Shown here: piece after piece, positions 61,891 through 64,000 of the stretch | Numbering within the stretch: position 1 is the stretch's first letter | How the letters are laid out: each line of letters starts with the position of its first letter | Translations under genes and position numbers: made by a program | DNA from: an uncultured Acetatifactor sp. | GTDB lineage: Bacteria; Bacillota; Clostridia; Lachnospirales; Lachnospiraceae | Reading direction: 5' to 3' | Assembly (NCBI GenBank): GCA_934426825.1 | Contig: CAKRYI010000001.1 | Location: 439,589 to 503,588 of the forward strand | DNA: 64,000 nt | The notes under the pieces: model-generated | What the model saw: only the letters and a program-made list of their open reading frames with translations | Database searches by the model: none | What the model was told of the DNA's origin: nothing

Positions 61891-62124
61891 TCAACAATGG
61901 ATGTCAACCAAAATAATATCCGGGCCAATCTGTTTAATATCCTTGAAAGGAATCACAATATCCGGGTCACACCTGAGAAAATTCAGCATTTTATTTCCTC
62001 CCGGCACCATGATTTTGCGAATGCACCCGCTGCATTCATCAAATTCCAGATCACACACCCTTCCGATTTTGCGGCAGTCCTTGATATTCACCACATCTTT
62101 ACACTTAAATTCCGAATAGAGCAC
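61891..62124 (-). CDS. YlmC/YmxH-family PRC-barrel protein
   Basis: 77-aa sporulation-associated small protein of unknown mechanism. The core is LYSEFKCKDVVNIKDCRKIG, DLEFDECSGCIRKIMVPGGN and VIPFKDIKQIGPDIILVDI. I chose the GTG at 62124 with GGGAGG 7 nt upstream, which gives a family-length protein; the open frame to 62184 is longer than any relative. It lies divergent to sigG, a common neighbourhood in Clostridia. Confidence 0.85.
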   Translation of the reverse strand: MLYSEFKCKDVVNIKDCRKIGRVCDLEFDECSGCIRKIMVPGGNKMLNFLRCDPDIVIPFKDIKQIGPDIILVDIHC

Positions 62125-62203
62125 TCTTTTTCCTCCCGAAATTCCTTCTATGATATGGTATGCTGCATGCCTTTCCTTTGTCACAAAACCTTTCCGGCAA
62201 AAA

Positions 62204-62233
62204 GTATATCCCGCCCTTTACCGGTACATAATA
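62204..62233 (+). promoter_or_regulatory. SigG/SigF-type promoter of sigG
   Basis: GTATA (62204-62208), an 18-bp spacer and CATAATA (62227-62233). This fits the forespore-type pattern (GnATA, CATnnTA) and lies about 40 bp before the sigG ATG, suggesting positive autoregulation. Confidence 0.6.
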
Positions 62234-62274
62234 CTACAGCAAACAAATTCAAATATCTGTCAGGAGGTACTCAC

Positions 62275-63054
62275 ATGGCACAGGGAAAGGTTGAAATCTG
62301 CGGGGTAAACACCGCAAAATTACCATTATTAAAGGCTGCGGAAAAGGAAGCGCTTTTCTCCCGCATAGCCTCCGGCGACCAAAAAGCCAGAGAGGAATAC
62401 ATTGAAGGAAACCTGCGTCTGGTCTTAAGCGTCATCAAACGCTTTGCCTCCAGCAACGAAAATGTGGATGACCTGTTTCAGATTGGGTGCATCGGACTGA
62501 TAAAGGCCATTGACAATTTCGACTGCACCTTAAACGTCAAATTTTCCACCTACGCCGTTCCCATGATTATCGGCGAAATCCGCCGCTTCCTGCGGGACAA
62601 CAACAGCATCCGCGTCTCCCGCTCGCTAAAAGATACCGCCTACAAGGCAATCTATGCCAGAGACGCACTCACCCGCAAAAATTTAAAGGAACCCACCCTT
62701 GAGGAAATTGCCGGGGAGGTTGGCATTGCAAAGGAGGACATCGTCTATGCCATGGATGCCATTCAGAGTCCCATGAGCCTCTACGAACCTATTTTCACGG
62801 ATGGCGGTGACACACTGTATGTCATGGACCAGATTAGTGACAAAAAAAATAAGGAAGAGACTTGGATAGAACATCTCTCCCTGAGTGAAGCTATGAAAAA
62901 ACTCGGCTCCCGTGAGCACGAAATCATTACGTTACGCTTTTTTGAAGGAAAAACACAAATGGAAGTTGCCGATTCCATCGGTATCTCACAGGCACAGGTT
63001 TCACGTTTGGAAAAAAACGCACTGCGCACCATGCGCGGCTATCTCATGGCTTAA
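62275..63054 (+). CDS. sigG: SigG, late forespore sigma factor
   Basis: 259-aa sigma-70 factor. N-terminal MAQGKVEICGVNTAKLPLLK is the SigG hallmark. Region 2 contains EGNLRLVLSVIKRFASSNEN and DLFQIGCIGLIKAIDNFD, and region 4 has KTQMEVADSIGISQAQVSRL. The ATG at 62275 has CAGGAGGTAC upstream; the open frame to 61897 is not used. It is divergent from ylmC and convergent with the VanZ-like gene. SpoIIGA and sigE are not in this window. Confidence 0.95.
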   Translation: MAQGKVEICGVNTAKLPLLKAAEKEALFSRIASGDQKAREEYIEGNLRLVLSVIKRFASSNENVDDLFQIGCIGLIKAIDNFDCTLNVKFSTYAVPMIIGEIRRFLRDNNSIRVSRSLKDTAYKAIYARDALTRKNLKEPTLEEIAGEVGIAKEDIVYAMDAIQSPMSLYEPIFTDGGDTLYVMDQISDKKNKEETWIEHLSLSEAMKKLGSREHEIITLRFFEGKTQMEVADSIGISQAQVSRLEKNALRTMRGYLMA

Positions 63055-63595
63055 ACAGCACCGACACCCCTTTCCCAATCAGGGAAAGCACCCGGAATAT
63101 CAGATAGCCGATTACCATGCCCATCGTATTGGTCAGCACATCGTCAATCTGGAAATACCCTCTCCGGGTAACCAACTGCATCGTTTCAATTCCAAGACTG
63201 GTTGCCAGTCCAAGCATGGCATTGGGAATCAGTCTTTTTGCACCCTGCAGTGCCCACGCACAGATAAAGCCGTAGGGAACAAACAACAGTATGTTCTCTA
63301 TCACAAAAGCGTTATTCCTTTTGTTAATGCCCCATGTGGAAAACAGTTCCAAATCAATGCCGTTTCGGCTGCCGTTTTCTCTGGACAAAAAAGTAATAAA
63401 AAGCATAATTACCAAATATACACACAAAATACTGCCGGGCACGATGGAAAACGATTCCTTCCCCTTTCGGATTCTCGCACGGTTGACTGCATCCAGAATC
63501 AGAACCGCCAGCACGCCCGCAGCAAGTCCATACGGCAGATAACGCGACACTGCCGACAAATCCTTTATCACATATCCAAACATATTCTTCTGCAA
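63044..63595 (-). CDS. VanZ-like membrane protein
   Basis: 183 aa with about five membrane helices. VanZ-family features include NIILLFVPYGF-like (ENILLFVPYGFICAWALQ) and GIETMQLVTRRGYFQIDDVL with conserved Asp residues near the end. VanZ raises teicoplanin resistance in enterococci by an unknown mechanism; family members are widespread and often unrelated to resistance. It overlaps the sigG end by 11 bp on the opposite strand. Confidence 0.82.
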   Translation of the reverse strand: MQKNMFGYVIKDLSAVSRYLPYGLAAGVLAVLILDAVNRARIRKGKESFSIVPGSILCVYLVIMLFITFLSRENGSRNGIDLELFSTWGINKRNNAFVIENILLFVPYGFICAWALQGAKRLIPNAMLGLATSLGIETMQLVTRRGYFQIDDVLTNTMGMVIGYLIFRVLSLIGKGVSVLFKP

Positions 63596-63602
63596 CTTTC
63601 TC

Positions 63603-63914
63603 TCAATTCATACGGTAACTGCTCCAGTTGTCCGAAGCATGGCTGAAACGGTCTTTCTCCTCAAACAGTCTGTCATTCATCCACGCTACCGCATCCACCA
63701 CACCGTCCTCATCAAAGGAAAACAACTCACTTCTTTTCTCCTCCTCCGGTGTCTTAAAAAAATTAAACGGTTCCGGCCAGACCGTCACCTTCAGCTTTTT
63801 TCCACCCTCCGCATCGCTAACTCCCTCCAGGCGATAACGCATCCCCTGATGACAGCCGGTGAACTCCGTTTTCTTCAAATATTCCATGGATAATATATCA
63901 TCACGCTGAATCAT
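63603..63914 (-). CDS. Small conserved unknown protein
   Basis: 103 aa, soluble, opening MIQRDDILSMEYLKKTEFTG with a mid-region KKLKVTVWPEPFNFFKTPEE and a Trp/Arg-containing end (SHASDNWSSYRMN). No domain was recognised. The start is the ATG at 63914; an ATG at 63926 with GAGAAGG very close is also possible. It is 7 bp upstream of the VanZ-like gene, same strand, so probably co-transcribed. Confidence 0.7.
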   Translation of the reverse strand: MIQRDDILSMEYLKKTEFTGCHQGMRYRLEGVSDAEGGKKLKVTVWPEPFNFFKTPEEEKRSELFSFDEDGVVDAVAWMNDRLFEEKDRFSHASDNWSSYRMN

Positions 63915-63949
63915 ACTTCTAACCATACCTTCTCACATCTGTATTTTCC

Positions 63950-64000
63950 GTATCTACTCTTCTGTATCTGCTCTTTTGTATCTGCTCTTTTGTATCTGCT
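63950..64000. repeat. 14-bp tandem repeat at the right edge
   Basis: The sequence ends in 14-bp units: gtatctactcttct, then two identical gtatctgctctttt and a partial fourth unit that continues out of the window. No coding frame is visible across it here. Confidence 0.75.

Noticed and set aside
63044..63595. Glycopeptide resistance gene
   Set aside because: VanZ-like only, with no vanHAX or regulators nearby; the family is common in non-resistant Firmicutes.

Overview
The window looks like chromosomal core from a motile, endospore-forming Gram-positive of the Clostridia, most likely a Lachnospiraceae member. The evidence is a complete CodY, PolC-type replicative polymerase, FliY in place of plain FliN, flagellar genes directly downstream of codY, and sporulation genes (sigG, sigK, gpr, spoIIP, ylmC, spoVB-like). 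No species can be named from the sequence. I see no prophage, insertion sequence, integron or CRISPR array.

Layout. (1) 1-16.9 kb, minus strand: one long flagellar operon read from a promoter at about 16.88 kb, in the order flgB-flgC-fliE-fliF-fliG-fliH-fliI-fliJ-motE/ylxF-fliK-flgD-TIGR02530-flgE-flbD-motA-motB-fliL-fliM-fliY, with fliY cut by the left edge. (2) 17-24.2 kb: codY, two paralogous soluble LacI-type-sensor/GGDEF proteins (one split by a frameshift in an A7 tract), then topA. (3) 24.3-33.5 kb: tRNA-Glu(CTC), polC, ispG, a hairpin-rich intergenic region, dprA and comM. (4) 33.9-42.3 kb: pilT with a degenerate HD-GYP protein, sigK, hemW, lepA, spoIIP and gpr, with rpsT divergent from gpr. 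(5) 42.9-50.3 kb: a YdjH/YdjG-like TPM plus zinc-ribbon pair, a secreted CAP protein with a 15-residue repeat, a four-gene overlapping operon (ECF-like sigma factor, small membrane protein, multi-pass membrane protein, PrsW-like protease), and a lipoprotein with a DUF3298-like end. (6) 50.4-53.8 kb: gap-pgk-tpiA. (7) 53.9-64 kb: PHP phosphatase, a conserved unknown, iscS-iscU-(HD-GYP)-mnmA, a SpoVB/MurJ-type flippase, a probable flagellum-linked unknown, nrdR, ylmC, sigG, vanZ and a small unknown.

How the genes fit together. Hook/basal-body, export and motor genes are co-transcribed next to codY, the nutrient-sensing regulator. Two diguanylate-cyclase-type and two HD-GYP-type proteins make cyclic-di-GMP a recurring theme, although key residues are missing in some of them. 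Sporulation genes are scattered singly. The least explained parts are the ECF sigma/PrsW operon with its lipoprotein neighbour, the paired cytoplasmic LacI-GGDEF proteins, the small protein at 60.9 kb that has a SigD-like promoter, and the structured repeats upstream of ispG. Starts were adjusted where a Shine-Dalgarno sequence and family alignment favoured an internal codon. All functional assignments come from reading motifs by eye, with no database search.
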